Notes under the pieces: model-generated | Database searches by the model: none | What the model saw: the letters and a program-made list of their open reading frames with translations, nothing else | Told to the model about the DNA's origin: nothing | Source: Flavobacterium salmonis | Lineage (GTDB): Bacteria > Bacteroidota > Bacteroidia > Flavobacteriales > Flavobacteriaceae | Direction of reading: 5' to 3' | NCBI RefSeq assembly: GCF_903819435.1 | Contig: NZ_CAIJDP010000082.1 | Location: 1-64,000 of the forward strand | DNA: 64,000 bases | Program-made: the position numbers and the translations under genes | Shown here: positions 46,366 through 55,671 of the stretch, piece after piece | How the letters are laid out: every line of letters starts with the position of its first letter | Numbering within the stretch: position 1 is the first letter of the stretch

Positions 46366-47555
46366 TGGTCCTGAAAAGTCTTTTTTTGCTTTTTATTGTA
46401 CAAACTCAAAATACAAAATCCTGAAATACCGGCTATTGTAGAGGCGATTAGTATCGCAAATTTGGCTTCATTCTGATGCAGTACATCACCAAAAGATAAT
46501 AAAGCAATAAAGATGGACATTGTAAAACCAATTCCTCCCAATAATCCAAGTCCTAAGACATGCATCCATGTAGTTGATTCAGGAAGTTCAGCAATTCTTA
46601 ATTTTACCGATAACCATGACATCACAAAGATTCCAATGGGTTTCCCTAGAAATAATCCAAGAACTATACCTAATCCCAGATTACTGGAAAGTCCTTCTAT
46701 CATAGTAGATTCAAAAGTTATATTCGTATTGACAAGCGCAAAAATAGGCATGATTATAAAATTAACCGGACGAGTCAGGGCATGTTCCAATTTTTCAAGC
46801 GTAGATTCTGTATCATCTTCGTTTGTCGGAATTGTCATGGCTACCAGTACACCGGCTATTGTGGCATGGATCCCTGAGTGATGGATAAAATACCAGATAA
46901 CAAAACCCGGTATCAGATAAAAAAACAGGTTTTTAATACCAAATCGATTAAAGATAATCAACATTATAAATAACGCTCCGGCATATCCTAAATAGAGAAA
47001 ATTCAATTCTGAAGAATAAAATATCGCAATCACTAAAATCGCAATAAGATCATCTACTATAGCCAGCGCAGCCAGAAATATTTTAAGCCCTGGAGGAACT
47101 TTACTTCCCAAAAGTGATAAAATTCCGAGTGCAAAAGCAATATCAGTGGCCATAGGAATTCCCCAGCCTTTTGCAGTCATCGAATTCCCGCCGTTAAAAA
47201 ATGCATAAATCAGCGCAGGAACGATTACTCCTCCAACTGCTGCAAGTACAGGTAAAGCCGCCTGAGAAAATGACGACAACTCACCTTCAATTATTTCCCT
47301 TTTTATTTCCAATCCTACAAGGAGAAAGAAAATAGCCATCAATCCATCGTTTATCCATAATAAAACAGGGTAACGAAGGTGAACACTATCAGTATTAAAG
47401 CCCAGGTTCAAATTAAGAATTTCCTTAAAGCTATCTGACCACCCAGAATTAGCAATAAAGAGTGATATTATTACAAAGATTAATAATATGATTCCACCTG
47501 AAGAAGATGAACGAAAAAAATGAGAGAATACTTTAAGATTTATAAGTTTTGCCAT
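46362..47555 (-). CDS. nhaA: Na+/H+ antiporter NhaA
   Basis: The 397-residue inner-membrane protein exchanges internal Na+ for external H+ and keeps pH and sodium in balance. The essential residues are visible: Asp138 (ATDIAF), Asp168-Asp169 (LAIVDDLIAI) and the later lysine in LGKPIGIFVM. Twelve hydrophobic segments fit the NhaA fold and the length is normal. It is convergent with the DUF389 gene with a four-base overlap at the ends. Confidence 0.96.
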   Translation of the reverse strand: MAKLINLKVFSHFFRSSSSGGIILLIFVIISLFIANSGWSDSFKEILNLNLGFNTDSVHLRYPVLLWINDGLMAIFFLLVGLEIKREIIEGELSSFSQAALPVLAAVGGVIVPALIYAFFNGGNSMTAKGWGIPMATDIAFALGILSLLGSKVPPGLKIFLAALAIVDDLIAILVIAIFYSSELNFLYLGYAGALFIMLIIFNRFGIKNLFFYLIPGFVIWYFIHHSGIHATIAGVLVAMTIPTNEDDTESTLEKLEHALTRPVNFIIMPIFALVNTNITFESTMIEGLSSNLGLGIVLGLFLGKPIGIFVMSWLSVKLRIAELPESTTWMHVLGLGLLGGIGFTMSIFIALLSFGDVLHQNEAKFAILIASTIAGISGFCILSLYNKKQKKTFQDH

Positions 47556-47656
47556 AAATACAAATTTAGCTTTTCAAAATTGTCCCTGCAACTATTACAT
47601 TCAGGAAAAATTGCATTGGAATTCAAAAAATCAGATATTTTAAAAAAAATTAATTG

Positions 47657-49168
47657 TTATGCTTGCGTTATTTTATTATATTCATTAAGTGCTTTGTTAG
47701 GATCTGCTGTAGCATATTCATTTTCCGGCTCAGGAATTACATGAATTTTTGAATCACTCAGCGATACTATAGCTGAACAAACATATACCCCAATCTTGCC
47801 ATCATTATATTTAAAGTCCAACAACGTTAATTTCACAACTTCATTTATAGAAAGCTCATAATAATTTCCGTAACGGATAATCTTAAAATAAATTTCTTTG
47901 CTTTCTACTATTTCAAATTGATTGGTTTGAATATTTTCAAAAACAAAATTGTTCTTTACATCCTTTTCATTAAATCCCCAAGCCCTGAATTGAACAAAAC
48001 CATTTACAAAATCAATTGATATGTAATAGGCTGTCCCCTCTTCATCACATTCAATAACAAAACCAGTTTTCCCCATTCCTTCAACAGCTAATTTTCCTTC
48101 CCAAACAAAATTCTCAGAAGGTTTTTCAAAACAAAAAACTTCGTATCCACTTCTGCAGCCAAATCGCCATTTACTTTCATTTTCTAATTCAAAATTTGCC
48201 GAGGGATTTCCTAAAACAGGAATCGGAGCATGTAAGTTTTTTTGAAGAATTGTTCTTTGGTACAGCGTTTTCCAATGATGATACGTTTTTAATAATAATC
48301 TTCCGTTACTATCAACATCGAGTCGTTTTGGAGGTGGAATTACACGAAGGGTGTTGACATTTCCACCCACAAAATAAAAATTGTAAATTAAATAATTGTC
48401 TCCATCCTTTACAATTCTTGCTGCATAATTACCTTGTGGAAGCAGCACATTATTATGAAAAGCATGATATTCTCCTTTAAAATCGGGTGAGAACCAATAG
48501 CGAACCTTTATATCTTCGCGAATGGACCCCAATAAATAATGCATACCTTTTATTTCTACAACGCAAGGACATTCAATATCATCATAAACATAAGCTACAT
48601 GCAATGGCTTTTGAAGTACAAAACCCTTCTCTTCCCTTTTTGCCACACCAATACAGCCTCTTCTATACGTAGGTCCAACTGCACTGCGGGCACATATCAG
48701 TAAATAATCATTCCCTTCAAACTGATATTTAAAAGGATCCCTAAAACTAAGCCATTCTCGCGGGTTGTTATCTCTGCTTTCATAATAGGGAGCATTACTT
48801 TTTAATGGTAAACCATATTGATTATCTTTTGTCCACTGAATTAAGTCAGGAGAAACTGCCCTACCAATTTTTTGCATGATTCCTTTGTCCTTCCGTTTTA
48901 AACCTGTGTAGTACATTTCATATCCTCGCCCATCAGAGTTTTTACTAACATGCATCGTCCACAACATGTCATCATCCCACTCCCCAGGATCCCCTACAAA
49001 CAAAGCATTTTTTACTCTTTTCCATGAAAGACCGTCTTTTGATATGGCATGTGCAATGTAATCGTGATTGGGAATAATCAAATGAAATAAATGATGGACT
49101 CCATTTTCGTCTATAAAGACATCAACATCACCAATTTCCCAATTACTAAAACCTGAACCTGAATACAT
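47657..49168 (-). CDS. GH32-like cytoplasmic glycoside hydrolase (sucrose/fructan-type)
   Basis: The 503-residue protein lacks a signal peptide. It has an N-terminal five-bladed propeller with GH32-type features: an early acidic motif (GDVDVFIDENG, Asp14 or Asp16 as nucleophile candidate), the RDP motif (Arg143-Asp144-Pro145 in SFRDPFKY) and the EC motif (Glu199-Cys200 in DDIECPCVVE). A beta-sandwich like the GH32 C-terminal module follows (about residues 340-480). The canonical WMNDPNG is absent, so activity is not certain. It starts 7 bp after a sucrose-phosphate synthase gene, so it may break down or modify internal sucrose. Confidence 0.8.
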   Translation of the reverse strand: MYSGSGFSNWEIGDVDVFIDENGVHHLFHLIIPNHDYIAHAISKDGLSWKRVKNALFVGDPGEWDDDMLWTMHVSKNSDGRGYEMYYTGLKRKDKGIMQKIGRAVSPDLIQWTKDNQYGLPLKSNAPYYESRDNNPREWLSFRDPFKYQFEGNDYLLICARSAVGPTYRRGCIGVAKREEKGFVLQKPLHVAYVYDDIECPCVVEIKGMHYLLGSIREDIKVRYWFSPDFKGEYHAFHNNVLLPQGNYAARIVKDGDNYLIYNFYFVGGNVNTLRVIPPPKRLDVDSNGRLLLKTYHHWKTLYQRTILQKNLHAPIPVLGNPSANFELENESKWRFGCRSGYEVFCFEKPSENFVWEGKLAVEGMGKTGFVIECDEEGTAYYISIDFVNGFVQFRAWGFNEKDVKNNFVFENIQTNQFEIVESKEIYFKIIRYGNYYELSINEVVKLTLLDFKYNDGKIGVYVCSAIVSLSDSKIHVIPEPENEYATADPNKALNEYNKITQA

Positions 49169-49175
49169 ATTTAAC

Positions 49176-51356
49176 CTATTTAATTATTTTATAATATTTT
49201 AATCCTTCTAAAATACCGGAAGAAGCAGAGTCTTTGGCTACATAAATAGTTTTTGTCGTTTCATAATTGGCAAGTTCTACACTGCGATTTCCTACTATGA
49301 TTCCTTTGATGGCGCCTCTGAACATATCGATATCATTTCCAGAATCGCCCGCCGCAATTACACTCGATAAAGGAATATTCCATTTACGGCATAAAAATTT
49401 AATTGCGTTTCCTTTTGACGCTCTTTTAGGGATAAAGTCAAGAAACTCATTATGGCTTGGAATAATATTTACTTTGTACCATCCACTTCCTAAAACTGTG
49501 ATCAACTCGTCATGATTGTATTTTTCCTGATCATAATAATAAGAAATTTTAAAGGGGTTTTGTGCTTCGGCTTCCTGCAATCGCATCCAGGGAATATTTT
49601 TTAAACGATTGGCAATATCTTCCCTCTTCCATCGTCCTGCCAAAAATGTAGCCCAGCCTTTGTCTAAAATATAATCTTTACCATTGGTGTAATAAATTTC
49701 AGTTCCCACCGAGCAAATAATAAAATCTGGCTGCGGAAAGTTTTCCTCAACAATAACTTTTTTCACTAAGTCTAAATTTCTTCCTGATGCCAGGGCAAAT
49801 GCCATTTTTTCATTGCGATTAATCAAATGCTCTTTTAATTCTTTCAGTCCGGGATTATTTAACTTTGGCTCAATGAGAGTTCCGTCAATATCAGTTACCA
49901 GTAAATTTTCTACCTTCCTTTTTAATCGGTCTATGTTTATATTTGGGTAATGTTGTTTTTTGATTCCTGAACCAGACGATAAGGAAAGATTTTCGTTTAC
50001 ATAATCAATATATTGATTAACGTGACTCAGCCAGCTATAATGTTTTTGAATATTAATTGCTCCATTATTTGAATAATATTTCCATTGACTTTCATTTGTT
50101 AAAATCTTTCGCAATGCCTTTTTGATTTCATTTTCATCTAATGGATTTACCAATTCTCCGTTTTGGCAAGTCGGAATGATTTCAGAAGGACCACCATTTT
50201 TTGTAACCACAACTGGAAGACCAGAACTTGCAGATTCAATAACGGTTAAGCCGAAATTTTCATGCAAAGCTAAATTTACAAAAACACCTCTTTTTTCGGC
50301 TGCATATCGGTAAATAATCGAAACTTCATTTTCTACATCATGCTTTTTAGGGATTGCCATTTTTCCGTACAAATCGTATTTATCCATTAAAAGCAAAAGA
50401 TCGGTCAAAACGTCTTTTTCTGATTCCGGCATTTGCAAAATATCTTTTCTGATTCCGGCAAAAATGACCAGATTGGCTATACTTTGCAGTTCCTTATCTT
50501 TGCCGTAAACTTCAATAAGAGTGTGTAAATTTTTATGACGATCAGGTCTGGAAAGTGCCAAAATAAAAGGTTTATGAGGATTTATTAAAAACTTGGAAAT
50601 AGTTTCTGCTACCCAGTATTTTCTTTGTTCCTCTTCCATTTGCTTATCAGAATCCCGTTCCCGATGATAGTAAGGAACAAATTTACTAGTGTCAATTCCC
50701 GGAGAAATGGCGTGGTATTTTGCTAAATCAAAATTTTTATAAGGTTTATAGGTTTCAATCTCCTGTTCTGTAGAAGTAACAATAAATTCAGACAATTCTA
50801 AAGTTCTTTCTTCAGCACTAATTCTTTGTTTAAACTTAAATTTTTTTTCAATTTCTTCTTCACTCAAACCACTTTCGAGCAACTTTTTCCTTTTGTAAAA
50901 ACCTAATGAATGTCCTGTGTGAGCAAAAGGAACATTTAGTATTGTCGATAATTCACTTGCTACATATCCTGCATCGCCATAATGGGAATGAATCCAGTTT
51001 GGGAATATATTGTGAAGTTTAATATGCTGTACAATTCCGTTTACAAAAGTGTCTAAACCTTCCCACAATTGTTCTTTTGCCTTGTATTTTTTTCCTAAAA
51101 AAGGAATTCGCCTAATATCTAATTTATCATTGATAATTTCAATAGGCACTGCATATTCAGGCGAAATATTTGAGTCATCAATTAGTCTTGTAAATAAATG
51201 AACATGTTCTACATCTTTATGTTTTGATAAAAATTCTGCAAGTTCATACACATACTTTGTTTGTCCACCATTATCGGCATCTCTACCAATCTCCAGACCA
51301 GAACCTTTTAAAAGTCCGTGAACATTGATTAGTGAAATTCGTAATTTTGTCATCAT
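49176..51356 (-). CDS. Fused sucrose-phosphate synthase / sucrose-phosphate phosphatase
   Basis: The 726-residue protein joins a GT4-type sucrose-phosphate synthase (about residues 1-465) to an HAD-type sucrose-phosphate phosphatase (about 485-726). The synthase part shows RISLINVHGLLKG, DADNGGQTKYVYELA, HSHYGDAGYVASELS and the GT4 donor motif EnFGLTVIESASSGLPVV. The phosphatase part shows VTDIDGTLIEP, ALASGRNLDLVKKV and AAGDSGNDIDMFRGA. It should make sucrose-6-phosphate from UDP-glucose and fructose-6-phosphate and remove the phosphate. It lies in an operon with a GH32-like gene, suggesting an internal sucrose cycle, for instance as a compatible solute. Confidence 0.93.
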   Translation of the reverse strand: MMTKLRISLINVHGLLKGSGLEIGRDADNGGQTKYVYELAEFLSKHKDVEHVHLFTRLIDDSNISPEYAVPIEIINDKLDIRRIPFLGKKYKAKEQLWEGLDTFVNGIVQHIKLHNIFPNWIHSHYGDAGYVASELSTILNVPFAHTGHSLGFYKRKKLLESGLSEEEIEKKFKFKQRISAEERTLELSEFIVTSTEQEIETYKPYKNFDLAKYHAISPGIDTSKFVPYYHRERDSDKQMEEEQRKYWVAETISKFLINPHKPFILALSRPDRHKNLHTLIEVYGKDKELQSIANLVIFAGIRKDILQMPESEKDVLTDLLLLMDKYDLYGKMAIPKKHDVENEVSIIYRYAAEKRGVFVNLALHENFGLTVIESASSGLPVVVTKNGGPSEIIPTCQNGELVNPLDENEIKKALRKILTNESQWKYYSNNGAINIQKHYSWLSHVNQYIDYVNENLSLSSGSGIKKQHYPNINIDRLKRKVENLLVTDIDGTLIEPKLNNPGLKELKEHLINRNEKMAFALASGRNLDLVKKVIVEENFPQPDFIICSVGTEIYYTNGKDYILDKGWATFLAGRWKREDIANRLKNIPWMRLQEAEAQNPFKISYYYDQEKYNHDELITVLGSGWYKVNIIPSHNEFLDFIPKRASKGNAIKFLCRKWNIPLSSVIAAGDSGNDIDMFRGAIKGIIVGNRSVELANYETTKTIYVAKDSASSGILEGLKYYKIIK

Positions 51357-51976
51357 CTTTTATTTGTTAGATTTATAAGATACAAAAAAAGAAAATGTTT
51401 TAGGCCAAATACTCATGAAATAAGGCGTTTATTAACATTTTATTATTAAACTGTAAGAAAGAAAAAGATAGAATTCTCTTTCAGAAAAAAGAGTATTAAA
51501 TGATTTCCTTTTTGATTTCGACAACTTGATTCTTAATGATCATATCAAACCTAATAAAGTTTCAAGAGACTGCTTTAAATAAGAATTACTTGGTTTAACA
51601 ACATGAATTCGTTCTAAAATGTAAATAATCGTTTTGAAATTAAACTAAAAATAGAAGATATAAAAAGGCCCTCATCTTTTTTAAGAAAGATGAGGGCAAA
51701 AACTTTTTGAAAAGGTTTAGGAAATAAAAATTAACCTATTCTTATTGTAGTAAAAGAGAATACTATCTTAACTTTTTCTCACGTTTTTGTTTGCATATCC
51801 AATCATCTATTGATTAATTTCTTAATGTCAATTTCTTACGCATAATCTGGCTTTAAATAACTATTTTTACCAACTTCTATTGGATTTGTATTGATGGTTC
51901 GCCTGCAAAAATGATTTGGTTAATCTTCTTCGATTTTATATATCCGCATCTAAATAATGCGAAAAATCAGTTAACA
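51357..51976. other. 620-bp intergenic region with one hairpin
   Basis: The stretch between the sucrose operon start and the araC gene holds the promoters of two divergent genes and the hairpin at 51668-51697. No further gene or RNA was recognised. The longer araC frame from 51911 adds 22 residues that do not match its paralogue, so 51911-51976 is treated as leader. Confidence 0.5.
51668..51697. terminator. Strong hairpin, possibly bidirectional terminator
   Basis: GCCCTCATCTTT (51668-51679) pairs exactly with AAAGATGAGGGC (51686-51697) with a six-base loop. On the minus strand CCTTTTTA follows. No gene ends nearby, so it may end a short unannotated transcript or act as a leader structure for the araC gene at 51977. 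Confidence 0.6.
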
Positions 51977-52852
51977 ATGAAGACATTTAAATTCTTAAAA
52001 AACAAGTATGATGTTGAGCTCCTAATTGATATAGGCACTTATAAAGACATACCCTATTATTTTTTTGAAAGTGAACTTCATCATACAGATTTTTACGAAC
52101 TTATATTTTTCTCTAAAGGAAATGGCTATTTAGAACTTGATCAGCAAAGAATTGAAGTTTCAGATAATACAGTCATTTTTATTTCTCCATTTCAAAAACG
52201 AAGATGGTTTTTGGACAATACTAAAGTTGAATGTTATTTCTTGTTTTTCCAGGACAGCTTTCTGTCTAACTTCTTCTCAGATAAATTATTTTCCTTCAGA
52301 CTACAGTTTTTTTACAACAAAACCAAACCGCTCTATTTAAAGGTGGATGACGTCTTCTTTTCACAGTTGGTGAATATAATTCAGGAGCTGCTCAGTGAAA
52401 TAAAAACATTCAAATCAGATAGCGAACATATTATAAGAGCACTTTTGTACTTTATATTGATCAAACTCAATCGAGCCTATGCACAACATTACCTTCTGTC
52501 TTCAGAAACTGAAAATAATAACATCGCCTATATGTTTAAAGAGATTTTACAAAATGAAGTCTGTAAAATAAGAAACATCGACTATTACGCGCAACAGTTA
52601 GGTATCAGCAGAGTAACATTAAATAAATGCATCAAAAAGCAGTTCGGAGTTACCGTTTCTGAAATGGTAAATGAATTTATACTCTTTGAAATAAAGTCTC
52701 TGCTATCTTATACTAAGCTTAATGTAAATGAAATTTCGGACCTATTACAATTCTCCCAGGCGAATCATTTAACGCGTTTCTTCAAGTCGCAAACAGGGAT
52801 TTCTCCAAAAGAATTCAGAAACGCTTATCAAAATGGTAGTTCTGTTATCTAA
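51977..52852 (+). CDS. AraC-family regulator (paralogue of the one at 57159-58031)
   Basis: From ATG 51977 the 291-residue protein begins MKTFKFLKNKYDVELLIDIG and aligns along its length with the 290-residue regulator at 57159-58031 (MKTVKFHKSECGVEVLLNVL). Both share the DNTVIFISPFQKR motif in the N-terminal domain. The C-terminal AraC domain spans about residues 195-285 (YYAQQLGISRVTLNKCIKKQ and NEISDLLQFSQANHLTRFFKSQTG). An upstream ATG at 51911 is less likely. It lies upstream of two small secreted-protein genes on the same strand. Confidence 0.88.
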   Translation: MKTFKFLKNKYDVELLIDIGTYKDIPYYFFESELHHTDFYELIFFSKGNGYLELDQQRIEVSDNTVIFISPFQKRRWFLDNTKVECYFLFFQDSFLSNFFSDKLFSFRLQFFYNKTKPLYLKVDDVFFSQLVNIIQELLSEIKTFKSDSEHIIRALLYFILIKLNRAYAQHYLLSSETENNNIAYMFKEILQNEVCKIRNIDYYAQQLGISRVTLNKCIKKQFGVTVSEMVNEFILFEIKSLLSYTKLNVNEISDLLQFSQANHLTRFFKSQTGISPKEFRNAYQNGSSVI

Positions 52853-53004
52853 CTGGTAATTATTCTTTTTACATGTATGCTATTTTTGTACTTGAGAATA
52901 TTTTCTTCGAAAAACAGAAGCATTCCTTATTCAAATCACTAGAGAAAAGCAATCTATTCTAAGTGGCAATCAATTAACTATCAATCGATTAAAACATAAT
53001 TTAA

Positions 53005-53670
53005 ATGAAAAAGCAAACTAAATTTACATATATGTTTACTTTGATATTGCTCCCCTGCTTTATATTCGGACAACGACAACAAGCCATTGATCTCGCTAAT
53101 CTGTACAAAAAAGGAAAGCTCAAATTAGTAAACAGAGAGATCAAAATCGTTTCTGGTGATAGTGGAGCTTATCTGAAAATATTGGAAAATAAAAAAGAAG
53201 GCATCATATGGCTGCCTGTTAATGACTTTAAAAACGGTACAATAGAAATTGAAATGCGGGGAAAGGACGTTTTTCAACGAAGTTTTATTGGGATCGCCTT
53301 TCACGGTGTTGATGATATTAATTATGATGCTGTTTATTGTCGTCCTTTCAATTTTTTCGCTAAAGATTCTGTTAGAAGAATTCATGCTGTGCAATACATT
53401 TCACATCCTGATTTTACGTGGGAAAAATTGAGAAATGAAAGGAATGCGGTTTTCGAGAAAGAAATCATCAATCCACCAAACCCTAATGATTGGTTCACAA
53501 TGAAATTAGTAATTGAAAGCACAAATATTAAAGTGTACATAAACAATACAATCCAGCCTTCACTGATAGTTGAAAAACTCAACAATCGAACATCTGGAAA
53601 AATAGGGTTATTTACAGGAGATAGCAGTGGAGGAGATTTTAAAATCATTAAGATAAATTATAAAAAATAA
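53005..53670 (+). CDS. Secreted DUF1080-like (3-keto-disaccharide hydrolase-type, lectin-fold) protein
   Basis: The 221-residue protein has a signal peptide (about residues 1-22, ending CFIFGQ) and a concanavalin-like jelly roll: IIWLPVNDFKNGTIEIEMRG, SFIGIAFHGVDDINYDAVYC, then the closing KIGLFTGDSSGGDFKIIKI. This is the pattern of DUF1080/laminin-G-like folds. No catalytic residues could be assigned. It may bind or process sugars outside the cytoplasm. An araC gene lies 150 bp upstream on the same strand. Confidence 0.7.
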   Translation: MKKQTKFTYMFTLILLPCFIFGQRQQAIDLANLYKKGKLKLVNREIKIVSGDSGAYLKILENKKEGIIWLPVNDFKNGTIEIEMRGKDVFQRSFIGIAFHGVDDINYDAVYCRPFNFFAKDSVRRIHAVQYISHPDFTWEKLRNERNAVFEKEIINPPNPNDWFTMKLVIESTNIKVYINNTIQPSLIVEKLNNRTSGKIGLFTGDSSGGDFKIIKINYKK

Positions 53671-53759
53671 AAACACTACTAAATCGTTGTCGATAAAGTT
53701 TCATCTACAAAAAACTGAAATAAATATTGAATTAATAATAAACAAATTATACTATTATT

Positions 53760-54104
53760 ATGAAAAGAATACTTCTAATTATGTTGCTTTCTATTCTCCT
53801 TTTTGCTGCTCAATCACTGAAGGGAACTTTTACTATTTGGGGAAGGATTGTAGATAATGAATTTAGTCCTATTGAATCATTTTCGATTAAGGTTTTTGAG
53901 CTTAATACTTTTACAAATCAAAAAAAAATAATCCAAAATTTTAAAGTCAGAGATAATAATGGAGAATTTTTAATAAAAAACCTTAACTCAGAAACTTATC
54001 TTATTGAAGTTACAGTTGTAAATTATACGAGGTACAGCATCATAAAAACAGTTGTAAATAAAAACGAATCAGTTGGAGAAATCGTTTTACAAAATACTTG
54101 GTAA
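53760..54104 (+). CDS. Small exported protein with carboxypeptidase-regulatory-like domain
   Basis: The 114-residue protein starts with a signal peptide (about residues 1-18, LLIMLLSILLFAAQS). The rest resembles one carboxypeptidase-regulatory-like beta-sandwich: FTIWGRIVDNEFSPIESFSI, then DNNGEFLIKNLNSETYLIEV. No lipobox was seen. These domains usually form parts of larger outer-membrane proteins; here one stands alone. Function unknown. It lies 90 bp after the DUF1080-like gene. Confidence 0.65.
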   Translation: MKRILLIMLLSILLFAAQSLKGTFTIWGRIVDNEFSPIESFSIKVFELNTFTNQKKIIQNFKVRDNNGEFLIKNLNSETYLIEVTVVNYTRYSIIKTVVNKNESVGEIVLQNTW

Positions 54105-54229
54105 TAATGAGTATTTTAACCAATTATTAAATGAGAAAAAAGAGTCTGTAATACGACTAAGAAGATTCAAAGAATAAATTACACTTAAAATGCTTAATTT
54201 ATGAATAAATAAACTAATATCTAATTAAA

Positions 54230-54562
54230 CTAAACCAAGTTTTCTAATCCAAAAGCAGCTATTTGATCAATAATTGGCAAAGTCTTTAAACCCAGTTCTG
54301 TTAAAGAATATTCGACTCTTGGCGGGATTTCGGGATAAGCTTTTTTATTGACCAGTTTGTTTTCTACCAGAGCATTCAATTCCTGAATCAGCATTTTTTC
54401 ACTAATACCCACAACAGCTCTTTTAAGTTCCCCATATCTAATGGTCCTTGTATTGAGCTGATACAGAATCATCATTGTCCACTTTCCTCCCAATAAGCCT
54501 AATGATTTTTTTACTGGGCAGTTTTCATCACAGGCATTAATTATTTTTATATTTTTTTTCAT
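54230..54562 (-). CDS. HxlR-family transcriptional regulator
   Basis: The 110-residue winged-helix protein carries the HxlR signature: a cysteine near the N terminus (DENCPVKKSLGLLGGKWTMM, Cys16), RYGELKRAVVGISEKMLIQE and VEYSLTELGLKTLPI. HxlR proteins often sense electrophiles or oxidants through that cysteine. It is divergent from an NmrA-like gene, and the 116-bp gap holds direct repeats fit for its binding. Confidence 0.92.
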   Translation of the reverse strand: MKKNIKIINACDENCPVKKSLGLLGGKWTMMILYQLNTRTIRYGELKRAVVGISEKMLIQELNALVENKLVNKKAYPEIPPRVEYSLTELGLKTLPIIDQIAAFGLENLV

Positions 54563-54588
54563 TGATTTTCAATATTTCTAACTATTTA

Positions 54589-54631
54589 GTAAGTACCCAA
54601 CAAAAACGTAAGTACTTGTACAAAAGTAAGT
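54589..54631. promoter_or_regulatory. Direct repeats between hxlR-type gene and NmrA-like gene
   Basis: GTAAGTAC occurs at 54589-54596 and 54608-54615, and GTAAGT at 54626-54631, with start-to-start distances of 19 and 18 bp. This near two-turn phasing in a divergent promoter suggests sites on one DNA face for the HxlR-type regulator. Confidence 0.55.
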
Positions 54632-54678
54632 TATTATTTAGTTTTACAGAAATTTTGATCAACTAAATAAAAAATAAA

Positions 54679-55575
54679 ATGAAAGTATTAGTATTTGGAG
54701 CCACAGGTTCACAGCAATTTTACGTAATTGGAGAAGCAAAAAATAAAGGTGCAGAAGTTTATGCTGTAACAAGTTCTGAAAAAAACTTTTCAAAACTGGA
54801 AGACGCAGGTGCAATTCCTGTATTAGCTGATATGTATGATGCAGCAAAAATGAAAGAAATCACTAAAGGAATAGACGCTATCTCATTATTGATTCCTGTT
54901 TCCCTTCCTAATCCGGCAGATGGATTTCAACTTGCCAGGAATGTAATAGATGCAGCTAAGGAAAATAGTGTAAAAATGATCGTTTGGAATACCAGCGGAT
55001 TTTTGGCACCACAAAAATTAGGAATTCCTATGGAAGACGTAAAGCTTGACACAAAGGAATATCTTAAAAGCTGCGGAGTACCTTATGTAATTATTGAACC
55101 GTCCATTTATGCCGAAAATCTGTTGGCTCCTTACACAACTGATTATGTAAAAAGCGAAAGAAAAGTAGCATACCCAACTCCGGAAAATATGCCTATTGGC
55201 TATATTGCATCAAGAGATGTTAGTGCCTTTGTTGTAGAAGCATTATATAAACCAGAATTGTCCGGACAATCATTTCTTGTGAGCGGTCCGGATGATCTTA
55301 AAGGAAATGGTCTTGCCCAAAAATTTTCTGCTGGTTTGGGAGAAAAAATTGATTTCTACGCAATGCCTCCACAAGAATTTGGAGATAAATTAAGCATCCT
55401 TGTTGGAGAAGAAAGCGCCAGAGGTGTGCAAGGGTATTATGAAATGCTAGCCAGTCTTCCGGTATATCCAACAAAATTTAATCCTAACTTGCATGAGGTT
55501 CTTGAAAAATTGCCTGTAAAGATGACACCTATCGAAGAATGGGTTAAAATACATAAAGAATTTTTCATTAATTAA
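54679..55575 (+). CDS. NmrA-like NAD(P)-binding protein
   Basis: The 298-residue protein opens with a Rossmann motif of the NmrA/atypical SDR type (VLVFGATGSQQFYVIGEAKN; the usual second Gly region reads GSQQ) and continues with KGIDAISLLIPVSLP, WNTSGFLAP and PSIYAENLLAPY. Family members are NAD(P)H-dependent reductases or redox sensors. It is divergent from the HxlR regulator and probably its main target, in the manner of stress-induced quinone or aldehyde reductases (inference). Confidence 0.85.
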   Translation: MKVLVFGATGSQQFYVIGEAKNKGAEVYAVTSSEKNFSKLEDAGAIPVLADMYDAAKMKEITKGIDAISLLIPVSLPNPADGFQLARNVIDAAKENSVKMIVWNTSGFLAPQKLGIPMEDVKLDTKEYLKSCGVPYVIIEPSIYAENLLAPYTTDYVKSERKVAYPTPENMPIGYIASRDVSAFVVEALYKPELSGQSFLVSGPDDLKGNGLAQKFSAGLGEKIDFYAMPPQEFGDKLSILVGEESARGVQGYYEMLASLPVYPTKFNPNLHEVLEKLPVKMTPIEEWVKIHKEFFIN

Positions 55576-55581
55576 GTTGTA

Positions 55582-55623
55582 AAAAAAGCAGTAAAAATAA
55601 TTTACCTTTTTTACTGCTTTTTT
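55582..55623. terminator. Bidirectional terminator
   Basis: AAAAAAGCAGTAAAAA (55582-55597) pairs with TTTTTACTGCTTTTTT (55608-55623) around a 10-base loop. It lies between the convergent NmrA-like and MATE genes and serves both. Confidence 0.8.
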
Positions 55624-55671
55624 AATTCCTTAAACTCTAAATTATTAGCTGTATTTGTAAGAAATATTTCC

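Noticed and set aside
51911..51976. Longer start for the AraC regulator
   Set aside because: The extra 22 residues are unlike any AraC N terminus and the paralogue at 57159 aligns from the ATG at 51977.
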